56,348 bases of DNA from an uncultured Prevotellaceae bacterium (lineage in GTDB: Bacteria; Bacteroidota; Bacteroidia; Bacteroidales; Muribaculaceae): positions 1-56,348 of the forward strand of contig CAMVAP010000019.1 of the NCBI GenBank assembly GCA_947165485.1, given 5' to 3'. The notes under the pieces are model-generated. The model had not been told where the DNA came from, searched no databases, and worked only from the letters and a program-made list of their open reading frames with translations. Each line of letters opens with the position of its first letter. Position 1 is the stretch's first letter. Shown here in pieces: positions 1 to 8,359 of the stretch. A program made the position numbers and the translations under genes.

Positions 1-1
1 G

Positions 2-67
2 GCCGCTGGCCTTGTGCAGGCCTTCTGCCTGCTAGACTTTCCCCAGACACCAATGGTTTCCAACTAA
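2..67 (+). CDS. Possible 3' end of an upstream gene (partial)
   Basis: A reading frame is open from the left edge to a TAA at 65-67 and would end ...QTPMVSN. A strong plus-strand terminator lies 64 bases further on, so a plus-strand gene probably ends near here. Only about 21 codons are visible, and the overlapping frame 1-99 is also open. Neither the product nor the frame can be settled. Confidence 0.25.
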   Translation, partial: AAGLVQAFCLLDFPQTPMVSN

Positions 68-130
68 AACTTGGTAACTGTAGCGATAGGCGGGGTTGAC
101 CATACCATCCATTTTTAAAGTGTTATCATT

Positions 131-168
131 CAGTTTCATGGGGTTAAGTCTCATGAAACTGTTTTTTT
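131..168 (+). terminator. Intrinsic terminator followed by a G9 run
   Basis: A perfect 10-bp stem (CAGTTTCATG at 131-140, CATGAAACTG at 152-161) with an 11-base loop is followed by seven T (162-168) and then nine G (169-177). It would terminate a plus-strand gene lying mostly outside the window. Confidence 0.8.
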
Positions 169-208
169 GGGGGGGGGAGAGGTGTCATGATGGTTCAAAT
201 TGACCACA

Positions 209-232
209 AAAACGGTGCAAACGCGCCGTTTT
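209..232 (+). terminator. Second hairpin upstream of secDF
   Basis: A 7-bp stem, AAAACGG (209-215) with CCGTTTT (226-232), lies between the first terminator and the secDF promoter. It could be a backup terminator, but the tract after it (CCTTTAATTT) is only partly T-rich. Confidence 0.35.
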
Positions 233-299
233 CCTTTAATTTCAATAATGTATGGGATAAAAACTTGAAAAAAATATGTCTCACTTTCAGAAAAAGCAG

Positions 300-307
300 T
301 ATATTTG
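300..307 (+). promoter_or_regulatory. Probable -7 element for secDF
   Basis: TATATTTG matches the Bacteroidota -7 consensus TAnnTTTG and lies 63 bases before the secDF start codon. No clear -33 TTTG is seen at the usual 19-20 base spacing. Confidence 0.45.
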
Positions 308-370
308 CAGGCTGAAAAAGACGTTTGAAGCGGAAATTAACAAAATTTAATTAAATAATTAACAAATCAA

Positions 371-3300
371 ATGCAAACTAAAGGTTTTATTAGAGTCCTT
401 ACCATTGCACTGTTATTGATTTGCGCTTTCTATCTGTCATTTACCTGCGTGAGCACCTATTACCAGGACAAGGCAGAGAAGAAGGCACTTGCTGTTGCAG
501 GCATCAAGAGTGCCGACACCAGCAATGAGAAATACAAGACAGCCCTCAATGAGTATTTGGATTCCCTCGCTAATGAGAAGGTGTACCTTGGTTACTACAC
601 TTTCCAGCAAGTTCGTGAGAAAGAGTTGGGCCTCGGCCTTGACTTGAAGGGTGGTATGAACGTGACACTGCAGATCTCGGTGCCCGACATCTTGCGCGCT
701 CTTGCGAACAACAATCCAGACAAGAAGTTTAATCAGGCCATCGACAACGTGTCCAAGAACCAGACCGCTCAGGACGACTTCGTCGGCTCCTTCTGCAAGG
801 AGTACAAGAAGCTGGCTCCCGAGGGCAATCTGGCACAAATCTTCCGCAACATCGAGCGCATTAAGGAAAAACCCAATGCCAATGACCGTGAGGTGCAGAA
901 CATCCTCAACGACGAGGTTAACAGCATGGTGGACAATTCCTATAAGGTGCTGCGTAACCGTATCGACCGCTTCGGTGTCGTTCAACCCAATATCCAAAAG
1001 CTGCAGAGCACGGGTCGCATCCTGCTCGAGCTCCCGGGTGTGAAAGAGCCCGAGCGCGTTCGCAAACTGTTACAGGGTGCCGCCAACCTTGAATTCTACT
1101 TGACTTATACCTTAGGTGACATTGTAGGTCCTCTGCGTCAACTCAGCGACCAGGCTCAGGCCAACAAGACCACTGCCCAAGCTCCCGCCCAGGATGCTGC
1201 CGCTACTACCGACAGCACCGCTACCGCCGAGGTAAAGGCTGCTGCTGACAGCGCTGCTAAGGCTGCCGCTGCCACCAAGGCTGCTCCCGCCCAGAAGGGC
1301 GAGCTCACCCTTGCTCAGCTGACAGGCTTTGAGGCTCTGGCAAGCGCTGGTGCTGGTTCTCCCGTTGTGGGTTATGTTAGCGCATCAGACACTGCTGCTG
1401 TCAATGCCATCATCCACTCCCCGGTTGCCAAGACCATCCTGCCCGCCGACTTGAAGCTCGCCTGGACTGTTAAGCCCGAGAGCATGCAAGGTGGCCATGA
1501 GGCCTTCCAGCTTGTTGCCCTGCGCACCGTCAACAACCAGCCCGTCCTGAACGGTGACGTCGTTACCCGCGCAACCAGCGAGTTTGACAACCTGCAGGGT
1601 CAGGTCGTGTCAATGACCATGAACGATGAGGGCGCACGTCAGTGGAGCATCATCACCGGTCAGAACATCGGTAAGGCCATTGCCATCGTCCTCGATGATC
1701 AGGTTTACTCATTCCCCAATGTGAACAGCCAGATTGATGGTGGTCGCTCGCAGATCAGCGGTCGCTTCACCGTCGAGGAGGCAAACGACCTTGCCAACGT
1801 GCTCGAGTCTGGTAAGATGGTAGCACGTGTCAATGTCGCCAGTGAGAGCGTTATCGGCCCGTCGCTGGGTAAGGAATCCATCCGCAAGGGTCTCATCTCG
1901 TTCATCGTCGCCCTCGTGCTGCTGATGATCTTTATGGTTTGCACCTACGGTATCCATGCCGGTATGATTGCTAACCTGGGTCTTTTCCTGAACCTGTTCT
2001 TCACGATGGGTATTCTTGCATCGTTCCAGAGCGTGCTCACGCTGCCTGGTATCGCCGGTATTGTACTGACGTTAGGTATGGCGGTGGATGCCAACGTGCT
2101 TATCTTCGAGCGTTGTAAGGAGGAGCTCCGCGCAGGCAAGGGTCTCAAGGCTGCCGTCAGCGATGGTTACAAGAATGCATTCTCGGCCATCTTCGACTCC
2201 AACTTGACCACTATCATCACCGGTATCATCCTGATTCTGCTCGGTTCCGGTCCCATCCGCGGTTTTGCCGTTACCCTGGTAATCGGTATCTGCTGCTCGT
2301 TCTTCACTGCCGTGTTTGCAACACGCCTTGTGATGGAGCACTTCGTGAACAAGGGTACCTTCGACAAGATGACCTTCAACACGAGCTTGACCCGTCACCT
2401 GATGGAGAACGTTCAGTTCAACTTCATGGGCACGGCCAAGAAAACTGCTACCGCAGTATTGGCTCTGATCGTCATCATGGGCATCCTGTTCGGTGTTCGT
2501 GGTTTGAACCGTGGTATCGACTTCTCTGGTGGTCGCAACTTCGTTGTACAATTTGATCACCCCGTATCGACCCAGGCTCTTGAGTCGCAGTTAGAGAATC
2601 AGTTCGATGGCGCTAACACCTCAGTCATCACCATTGATAACGACACCAAGGTGCGCATCTCGACCAACTACAAGATTGACGATTCCAGCGAGGGTGTTGA
2701 TGATGAAATCATGAACAAGTTGTATGACGGCCTGAAGAGCGAACTTGGCTCGATGAGCAAGGAAGACTTCAGCATGTCTAATGAGAGTGTCGGTGTCGTA
2801 TCGAGCGAGACCGTAGGCCCGAGCATCGCAAGTGACATGACGCGTCAAGCCGTATGGGCTGTGCTGTTCTCACTGCTTGCAATGGCACTGTACATCCTGT
2901 TCCGCTTCCGCAACATCGCGTTCTCTATTGGCGCTCTGGCTGCCGTAGCATTCACCTCGTTTATCGTCATCGGCTTCTACAACCTGCATGGCCTGCTGCC
3001 CTTCTCGATGGAGATTGACCAGACCTTTATCGCCGCTATCCTGACCGTTATCGGTTATCAGGTAAACGATACCGTGGTTGTATTTGACCGTGTGCGTGAG
3101 TACCGTTCACTCTATCCCAAGCAGGACCTCTACACCACCTTCAACAAGGCGTTGTGCAGCACCCTGTCACGTACCTTGATGACCTCTATCACGACCCTGC
3201 TCGTGCTCTTCATCATGCTGTTCTTGGGTGGTGAGTCAATCCGCAGCTTCATCTTCGCGATGATCCTCGGTGTTATCATCGGTACCTGCTCGTCTCTGTT

Positions 3301-3379
3301 CATCGCTTCGCCCGTGGCTTACTGGATTGCCCGTCGCAGCGACAAGAAGGAGGCTGCTCTTGCAACCGCCAGGAAGTAA
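371..3379 (+). CDS. secDF: Protein translocase subunit SecDF (fused)
   Basis: This is an inner-membrane accessory protein of the Sec translocon that uses the proton gradient to help pull secreted proteins across the membrane. SecD and SecF are fused into one 1002-residue protein, as is usual in Bacteroidota. There is an N-terminal membrane helix (about 8-28), the SecD motif LGLDLKGG (88-95), the SecD membrane domain with GMAVDANVLIFER near 570-580, the SecF motif GIDFSGG near 715, and GYQVNDTVVVFDR near 895-907. An alanine/threonine-rich low-complexity stretch (about 263-310) interrupts the periplasmic region. The gene stands alone with its own promoter and terminator and serves the many secreted proteins in this window. 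Confidence 0.97.
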   Translation: MQTKGFIRVLTIALLLICAFYLSFTCVSTYYQDKAEKKALAVAGIKSADTSNEKYKTALNEYLDSLANEKVYLGYYTFQQVREKELGLGLDLKGGMNVTLQISVPDILRALANNNPDKKFNQAIDNVSKNQTAQDDFVGSFCKEYKKLAPEGNLAQIFRNIERIKEKPNANDREVQNILNDEVNSMVDNSYKVLRNRIDRFGVVQPNIQKLQSTGRILLELPGVKEPERVRKLLQGAANLEFYLTYTLGDIVGPLRQLSDQAQANKTTAQAPAQDAAATTDSTATAEVKAAADSAAKAAAATKAAPAQKGELTLAQLTGFEALASAGAGSPVVGYVSASDTAAVNAIIHSPVAKTILPADLKLAWTVKPESMQGGHEAFQLVALRTVNNQPVLNGDVVTRATSEFDNLQGQVVSMTMNDEGARQWSIITGQNIGKAIAIVLDDQVYSFPNVNSQIDGGRSQISGRFTVEEANDLANVLESGKMVARVNVASESVIGPSLGKESIRKGLISFIVALVLLMIFMVCTYGIHAGMIANLGLFLNLFFTMGILASFQSVLTLPGIAGIVLTLGMAVDANVLIFERCKEELRAGKGLKAAVSDGYKNAFSAIFDSNLTTIITGIILILLGSGPIRGFAVTLVIGICCSFFTAVFATRLVMEHFVNKGTFDKMTFNTSLTRHLMENVQFNFMGTAKKTATAVLALIVIMGILFGVRGLNRGIDFSGGRNFVVQFDHPVSTQALESQLENQFDGANTSVITIDNDTKVRISTNYKIDDSSEGVDDEIMNKLYDGLKSELGSMSKEDFSMSNESVGVVSSETVGPSIASDMTRQAVWAVLFSLLAMALYILFRFRNIAFSIGALAAVAFTSFIVIGFYNLHGLLPFSMEIDQTFIAAILTVIGYQVNDTVVVFDRVREYRSLYPKQDLYTTFNKALCSTLSRTLMTSITTLLVLFIMLFLGGESIRSFIFAMILGVIIGTCSSLFIASPVAYWIARRSDKKEAALATARK

Positions 3380-3404
3380 TAATTCCTGAACCAATTTAAA
3401 ATAG

Positions 3405-3447
3405 AATCGGCTGGCCACGGTGCCAAGCCATGAGTCCAGCCGATTTT
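3405..3447 (+). terminator. secDF terminator
   Basis: A 10-bp perfect stem (AATCGGCTGG at 3405-3414, CCAGCCGATT at 3436-3445) is followed by a short T tract. It lies 25 bases after the secDF stop and just before the tRNA. Confidence 0.8.
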
Positions 3448-3453
3448 CTTGAT

Positions 3454-3525
3454 GCTCCTGTAGTTCAATGGATAGAATGGAGGTTTCCTAAACCTTAGAT
3501 TTGGGTTCGATTCCCAGCGGGAGTA
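3454..3525 (+). tRNA. tRNA-Arg (anticodon CCT)
   Basis: A 72-base cloverleaf can be drawn by eye. The acceptor strands GCTCCTG and CGGGAGT pair with G-T at 1-72. The anticodon stem GAGGT/ACCTT encloses the loop TTCCTAA, giving anticodon CCT, which reads AGG. The T arm contains GGGTTCGATTCCC, and the discriminator base is A. No CCA is encoded directly after it. It sits between the secDF terminator and a second hairpin. Confidence 0.93.
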
Positions 3526-3537
3526 CAATGAAAAATC

Positions 3538-3570
3538 AAATCGCCTGAGCACTAAGTGCCCAGGCGATTT
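3538..3570. terminator. Bidirectional terminator between tRNA-Arg and rubrerythrin
   Basis: A perfect 10-bp stem (AAATCGCCTG at 3538-3547, CAGGCGATTT at 3561-3570) has A-rich and T-rich flanks. It can end both the plus-strand tRNA transcript and the minus-strand rubrerythrin transcript. Confidence 0.8.
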
Positions 3571-3593
3571 TTCCATACCCTTTCGGGATGTGA

Positions 3594-4145
3594 TTACTTC
3601 TTGAAGAAGCGGTTGTACAGGCCAGTGAAGCCCTGACCGTGGCGTGCCTCGTCGCGGGCCATCTCGTGAACGGTGTCGTGGATGGCATCCAGGCCCTGGG
3701 CCTTGGCGAGCTTAGCAATGCGGGTCTTGTCCTCACATGCACCGGCTTCGGCAGCCATGCGTTTCTCGAGGTTGGTCTTGGTGTCCCAAACTACCTCGCC
3801 CAGCAGCTCAGCGAACTTGGCGGCGTGCTCGGCCTCCTCAAAGGCATAGCGCTTGAAGGCCTCGGCTACCTCGGGATAGCCCTCACGGTCGGCCTGACGT
3901 GACATAGCCAGGTACATACCCACCTCGGAGCATTCGCCCTCAAAGTGCGCCTTGAGACCAGCGAGGATTTCGGGGTCAACGCCCTTAGCGACGCCAATCA
4001 CATGCTCGGCGGCATAGGTTACTTCCTCGTCTTCCTTGAGTTCCTTGAACTTCTCGGCGGGTTGTTTACACTGTGGACATTTCTCGGGAGGGGTGTCACC
4101 CTCGTGTACATAACCGCACACGGTGCAGATCCATTTCTTTGCCAT
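3594..4145 (-). CDS. Rubrerythrin (N-terminal rubredoxin type)
   Basis: This is a cytoplasmic non-haem diiron peroxidase that reduces hydrogen peroxide in anaerobes, taking electrons through a rubredoxin iron site. The domain order is reversed from classical rubrerythrin. Rubredoxin comes first (about 1-34), with iron ligands Cys7, Cys10, Cys23 and Cys26. The four-helix diiron domain follows, with EAEH and EARH (ExxH) metal-binding motifs. Total length is 183 residues. The start MAKKW fits the rubredoxin domain exactly. A separate 37-residue rubredoxin lies immediately upstream on the same strand and probably shares its transcript. It ends at a bidirectional terminator. Confidence 0.95.
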   Translation of the reverse strand: MAKKWICTVCGYVHEGDTPPEKCPQCKQPAEKFKELKEDEEVTYAAEHVIGVAKGVDPEILAGLKAHFEGECSEVGMYLAMSRQADREGYPEVAEAFKRYAFEEAEHAAKFAELLGEVVWDTKTNLEKRMAAEAGACEDKTRIAKLAKAQGLDAIHDTVHEMARDEARHGQGFTGLYNRFFKK

Positions 4146-4256
4146 AATGATTGTTATTCAGTATTTGTCTTGATTAGTAAGTTAAACAGATAAATTAATA
4201 AGCTTGAGTTTCGCAAGTTGAGCACTTGCTCACTGTGTAAAGAGCTACTGCTGACT

Positions 4257-4370
4257 TTACTCGGTCACTTCCTCAAAGTCCTCGGGTCCAACGCCACACA
4301 GAGGGCACTCTTCGGGAGGTGTGTCACCCTCATGGATGTAACCACACACAACGCATTTCCATTTTTTCAT
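4257..4370 (-). CDS. Minimal 37-residue rubredoxin-like protein
   Basis: This short gene encodes a predicted single-iron Fe(Cys)4 electron carrier. Two CxxC pairs are visible (Cys6/Cys9 in CVVCGY and Cys22/Cys25 in CPLCG), with the rubredoxin-family spacer HEGDTPPEE between them. At 37 residues it is shorter than classical rubredoxin (about 52). It closely resembles the rubredoxin domain of the downstream rubrerythrin, as if that domain had been duplicated as a separate gene. A promoter lies 47 bases upstream, and the rubrerythrin start is 111 bases downstream on the same strand. It may pass electrons to rubrerythrin; that is inference from the pairing. Confidence 0.88.
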   Translation of the reverse strand: MKKWKCVVCGYIHEGDTPPEECPLCGVGPEDFEEVTE

Positions 4371-4416
4371 TGTCGTGAATTGTTTTAGATGGTTGATAAT
4401 AATTACTAGTTGCTTA

Positions 4417-4449
4417 CAAAGTTAAGACATGAAATTGTAATATTCCAAA
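4417..4449 (-). promoter_or_regulatory. Promoter of the rubredoxin-rubrerythrin pair
   Basis: On the minus strand, TTTG (4449-4446), a 21-base spacer and TAACTTTG (4424-4417) match the Bacteroidota -33/-7 pattern. The predicted transcript start gives a leader of about 40 bases before the rubredoxin ATG. Confidence 0.6.
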
Positions 4450-4460
4450 TATTTTATTGT

Positions 4461-4502
4461 TTTTTTAGAAAAAATCCCTGCAATGCACGGGGCATTACAG
4501 GG
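4461..4502 (-). terminator. gapA terminator
   Basis: On the minus strand, an 11-bp stem with one mismatch (4492-4502 with 4476-4486) is followed by a long T-rich tract (4475-4461). It lies 32 bases after the gapA stop. Confidence 0.85.
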
Positions 4503-4534
4503 ATCAGTCTCGTTGTTGCAAGAAGTGTGGTCGA

Positions 4535-5593
<1,059 letters not shown>

Positions 5594-5637
5594 TTAATAA
5601 ATAATGTAGTTATATAACGTTATTTTTAATTTTTTAG

Positions 5638-5645
5638 TATCTTTG
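5638..5645 (+). promoter_or_regulatory. Predicted -7 element toward mscL
   Basis: TATCTTTG fits TAnnTTTG, 163 bases before the mscL start, implying a leader of about 155 bases. No good -33 is seen in the A/T-rich stretch upstream. Confidence 0.45.
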
Positions 5646-5687
5646 CATTGCGGTTGTCATGACAACAGTCGCATTGCGACTGCAAAG
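5641..5687. promoter_or_regulatory. Nested palindromes between divergent gapA and mscL promoters
   Basis: Two perfect inverted repeats sit side by side: GTTGTCATGACAAC (5653-5666, 14 bp) and GTCGCATTGCGAC (5668-5680, centre base T). They are enclosed by an outer inverted pair, CTTTGCA (5641-5647) and TGCAAAG (5681-5687). The outer arms overlap the -7 elements of both promoters. The layout suggests an operator for a dimeric regulator acting on both genes; no regulator can be named. Confidence 0.45.
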
Positions 5688-5690
5688 TTA
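5683..5690 (-). promoter_or_regulatory. Predicted -7 element toward gapA
   Basis: TAACTTTG on the minus strand (5690-5683) matches the Bacteroidota -7 consensus, 111 bases before the gapA start. Confidence 0.5.
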
Positions 5691-5808
5691 ACAAAATAAT
5701 TCTATTGTTGTGGACTTTGGGTAGCAAAATGATTTTTTTCTGTCACTGAATTAAGATTGTTTAATATTTTATTGATTCATAATATTAATTTTTAAAAACT
5801 GAAAGATT

Positions 5809-6306
5809 ATGGGTTTTATCAAAGAGTTTAAGGAGTTTGCCATGAAGGGCAACGTGATGGACATGGCAGTCGGTGTTATCATCGGTGGTGCTTTTGGCAA
5901 GATCGTTAGTTCGCTTGTTGACGATGTGCTGATGCCCGCTATTGGCCTGCTCACGGGTAACGTGGATTTCACCAGCCTGGAGTACAAGATCAAGCCGATC
6001 AGCAAGCTGGCTGAGGATGCCGCAGGTGCTGTGGGCGCTGATGGTGCAGTCGAGGCTGTTACCGATGCTGCCAATAATGCCGCTGCTGCCGCAGGTATCG
6101 CTGGCGAGACCGCTGGTGCTGTTATCAAGTACGGTGTGTTTATCCAGAACGTTATCGACTTCCTGATCATCGCCCTGTGTATCTTCTTGATGATCAAGTT
6201 CATGAACAAGCTCATGCCCAAGAAGGAAGAACCCGCTGCTCCCGCTGGTCCCTCTCAGGAGGAACTGCTGGCCGAAATCCGCGACTTGCTCAAGGATAAG
6301 AAGTAA
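5809..6306 (+). CDS. mscL: Large-conductance mechanosensitive channel MscL
   Basis: This inner-membrane homopentameric channel opens under membrane tension and releases solutes during hypo-osmotic shock. The start ([32 protein letters not shown]) holds the N-terminal amphipathic helix and pore-lining TM1. TM2 is near 110-135 ([20 protein letters not shown]), followed by a cytoplasmic helix ending [13 protein letters not shown]. At 165 residues it exceeds the roughly 136 of E. coli MscL. The extra length is an Ala/Gly-rich periplasmic loop (about 67-105). It is a single gene followed by a hairpin. Confidence 0.95.
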   Translation: MGFIKEFKEFAMKGNVMDMAVGVIIGGAFGKIVSSLVDDVLMPAIGLLTGNVDFTSLEYKIKPISKLAEDAAGAVGADGAVEAVTDAANNAAAAAGIAGETAGAVIKYGVFIQNVIDFLIIALCIFLMIKFMNKLMPKKEEPAAPAGPSQEELLAEIRDLLKDKK

Positions 6307-6338
6307 GCCGGAGCGCATCATTTTGACACTCAACAATT

Positions 6339-6367
6339 ACGCCCGCTGTCGCTCAAGACGCGGGCGT
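6339..6367 (+). terminator. mscL terminator hairpin
   Basis: An 8-bp GC-rich stem (ACGCCCGC at 6339-6346, GCGGGCGT at 6360-6367) is extended imperfectly by flanking AACAA/TTGTT. The T tract after it is short. Confidence 0.6.
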
Positions 6368-6400
6368 GTTGTTAATACCTGTGTATTTGATAAAAAGATG

Positions 6401-6434
6401 AAGGCTATGCCAATAGTGGATGGTGCATAGCCTT
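6401..6434 (-). terminator. Terminator of the LuxR-type HTH gene
   Basis: A perfect 10-bp stem (AAGGCTATGC at 6401-6410, GCATAGCCTT at 6425-6434) is followed on the minus strand by CATCTTTTTATC. It lies 22 bases after the stop. Confidence 0.75.
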
Positions 6435-6456
6435 TAATGGGTTAGGGTAATTGATG

Positions 6457-6675
6457 TTAATCGTTGATTTTCAACAAACCTGTGCGGTATGCTTTACCGA
6501 TGAGCTCTGCTACATTGCGAGAGCCGGTTTTGCGCAATAATTGTTTGCGGTGATACTCCACAGTGTTAGAGGAGATGAATATTTTCTCTCCAATTTCCTT
6601 GCTGTTATACCCTGCTGACAGCAATTCGAGTACTTCCTTTTCTCTGGAAGTCAGTTCAATTTTGGGGGCACTCAT
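6457..6675 (-). CDS. Stand-alone LuxR/GerE-type helix-turn-helix protein
   Basis: This 72-residue protein consists almost wholly of a LuxR-family C-terminal DNA-binding domain. The family signature is clear (LTSREKEVLELLSAGYNSKEIGEKIFISSNTVEYHRKQLLRK in sequence order), with the recognition helix near 35-48. There is no receiver, PAS or sensor domain, so it must act alone or under the control of an unlinked partner. It has its own consensus promoter and terminator, so it is a complete gene and not a fragment. GerE-only regulators are known, but the target is unknown. Confidence 0.88.
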   Translation of the reverse strand: MSAPKIELTSREKEVLELLSAGYNSKEIGEKIFISSNTVEYHRKQLLRKTGSRNVAELIGKAYRTGLLKIND

Positions 6676-6716
6676 AATCTCACATTTTTGATAAGATGCT
6701 TATTTTAACATAGTTG

Positions 6717-6748
6717 CAAAAATATATAGTAAAATGCATCAAACCAAA
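6717..6748 (-). promoter_or_regulatory. Promoter of the LuxR-type HTH gene
   Basis: The minus strand shows TTTG (6748-6745), a 20-base spacer and TATTTTTG (6724-6717), a full match to the Bacteroidota -33/-7 pattern. It lies 42 bases before the start codon. Confidence 0.65.
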
Positions 6749-6907
6749 CAAATTGGCGATAAAATCGACAAAATGATAGCAAAACTATTCGTTTCAGTAG
6801 AGATTTTTAATGATGTGCTACCTTTTGTTATCTTCTAGTGCAAATTCTGCACTCCTTTTTTGGTAGCGGGTCTTGTTGGTGCGCTACTCTTAACAGTTAA
6901 CGTTTTC

Positions 6908-8323
6908 TTATAGCTTGATGATGGCGGTGTGGTCGTTGATGATGGCCTCGTGCTTGGTGCCGATGTCGTTGCGGTCCTCAAGAATGCTGCGCAGCACGAG
7001 TTTAAAGGTCGAGTAGATGCGCAACCGCATGGCGGCCTTGACCAGTGGACGCAGGATTCCCCTGACGGTCTGGTCCACGACATGGTTGACCCCGTCGATG
7101 AGTTGCTCGACGAGGTGATGGTTGTCCTGGCCTCCCTCGTTGCCCTCGGCAAATGCGATGTAAACCTGTGTCACGGGTTCTTGCAGGTGCTGTAGCAGGA
7201 GCTGGGCGATGGCGTCTGGACTGTTGGGCAGGTTGATGTATCTCATCAAGATGGAATGCTTGCTGCGGTAGTTGTCGAGGGCTTGGCTGATTTCGGGCCA
7301 ATAGCGGGTGAGCACACCGCGGGTCATGGTGGGAATGCAGTTCTTGAACACATCGCGGGCGCGCTCGCTGAAGCCGGGATCGGATGGCAGGCTGTGAAGT
7401 GTCATGCTGCGCAGTTGCATCTTGCCGCTGCTGGTGTTGCAGGTGGCCATGCGCCACTGGCAGGGATAGCCCACTGCGGCGGCAGTGGCAATCTCGACCA
7501 TCTCGCCCTGCAGGCGGCTGGTCTGGCTGATGTCGCTGATGTGCAGGTGCCCCGTGAAAATGACGTGCACGCCGGCCTCGATCAGTCGCTGGCATAGGTC
7601 GTGGGCATCATCGACCATATAGGGCGATGCCAGTGTCTCCTCCATGTGGAAGTGTGGCACCAGGTGGTGGTGCATCATGGCAATGACGTGCCTGCCCGAT
7701 GCGGTGGCTTGTGCTGCCTGTTCCACCAGCCATTGCTGCGTTGAGGCCTCAAGTCGCCCGCTGGTCTTGCAGTGGTCCCGGGCATCACCGCGTGAGACAA
7801 AAGTGTTGAGCCTGTCCATGCAGGCATCGATGGCAAGGATGGTGAGCTTGTCGCTGATGTCGCGGCGGTAGCTCAGGGTGTCGTTATCCCGACATGAGTG
7901 TTCGTCATATCCCATGTTGCGATAGATGTCGGCAAACTCTGGGCGGGTGATGGTCTGGGTAGGTATGGTGCTGTCACCGTCATATACCCTGGCGTCGGGG
8001 TTGTTGATGTCGTGGTTGCCGGGAACCACCAGCACCTGTATGCCTTGATCGACCAGCCGTTGCAGCTGTTCCTGCACCAGGAGGTGGCTCAGGCGCTCGC
8101 CGTCCTTGGTCATGTCTCCCGTGACGAGCACGAGGTGTGGCCGCTGCTCGATGATGTCGCCCATGAGGGTGTCGAGAATCTCGGCGCTCTCACGCAACAT
8201 CTTGCGGTCACGGTTCAGGTAGGTTTCAAATGCGGTGCCGTCGTTGACCAACAGCTGTGGTGCCATCACATGCAGGTCGCTGATGATGGCGATTTTGACG
8301 ATAGGGCTTTGGGTGATACTCAT
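6908..8323 (-). CDS. Calcineurin-like metallophosphoesterase (cytoplasmic paralogue)
   Basis: This is a binuclear-metal phosphoesterase of 471 residues. The family motifs occur in order: ISDLH (about 15), VTGDMTKDGER (about 66), VPGNHD (about 100), MMHHH (about 217) and FTGHLH (about 257). No signal peptide is seen, so it is probably cytoplasmic. The 200-residue C-terminal part ends in a conserved SILEDRNDIGT block and has no function I can name. It is closely related over its whole length to the exported paralogue immediately upstream, 36 bases away in the same orientation. The substrate is unknown; cyclic nucleotides, phospholipid head groups and nucleotides are all possible for this superfamily. 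Confidence 0.85.
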   Translation of the reverse strand: MSITQSPIVKIAIISDLHVMAPQLLVNDGTAFETYLNRDRKMLRESAEILDTLMGDIIEQRPHLVLVTGDMTKDGERLSHLLVQEQLQRLVDQGIQVLVVPGNHDINNPDARVYDGDSTIPTQTITRPEFADIYRNMGYDEHSCRDNDTLSYRRDISDKLTILAIDACMDRLNTFVSRGDARDHCKTSGRLEASTQQWLVEQAAQATASGRHVIAMMHHHLVPHFHMEETLASPYMVDDAHDLCQRLIEAGVHVIFTGHLHISDISQTSRLQGEMVEIATAAAVGYPCQWRMATCNTSSGKMQLRSMTLHSLPSDPGFSERARDVFKNCIPTMTRGVLTRYWPEISQALDNYRSKHSILMRYINLPNSPDAIAQLLLQHLQEPVTQVYIAFAEGNEGGQDNHHLVEQLIDGVNHVVDQTVRGILRPLVKAAMRLRIYSTFKLVLRSILEDRNDIGTKHEAIINDHTAIIKL

Positions 8324-8359
8324 GATGGTTGTAGAAGCTGTGATGTGAATGACGACGGG

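Noticed and set aside
32..139. 35-codon minus-strand frame at the left edge
   Set aside because: It runs through the arm of a plus-strand terminator and shows no recognisable features.
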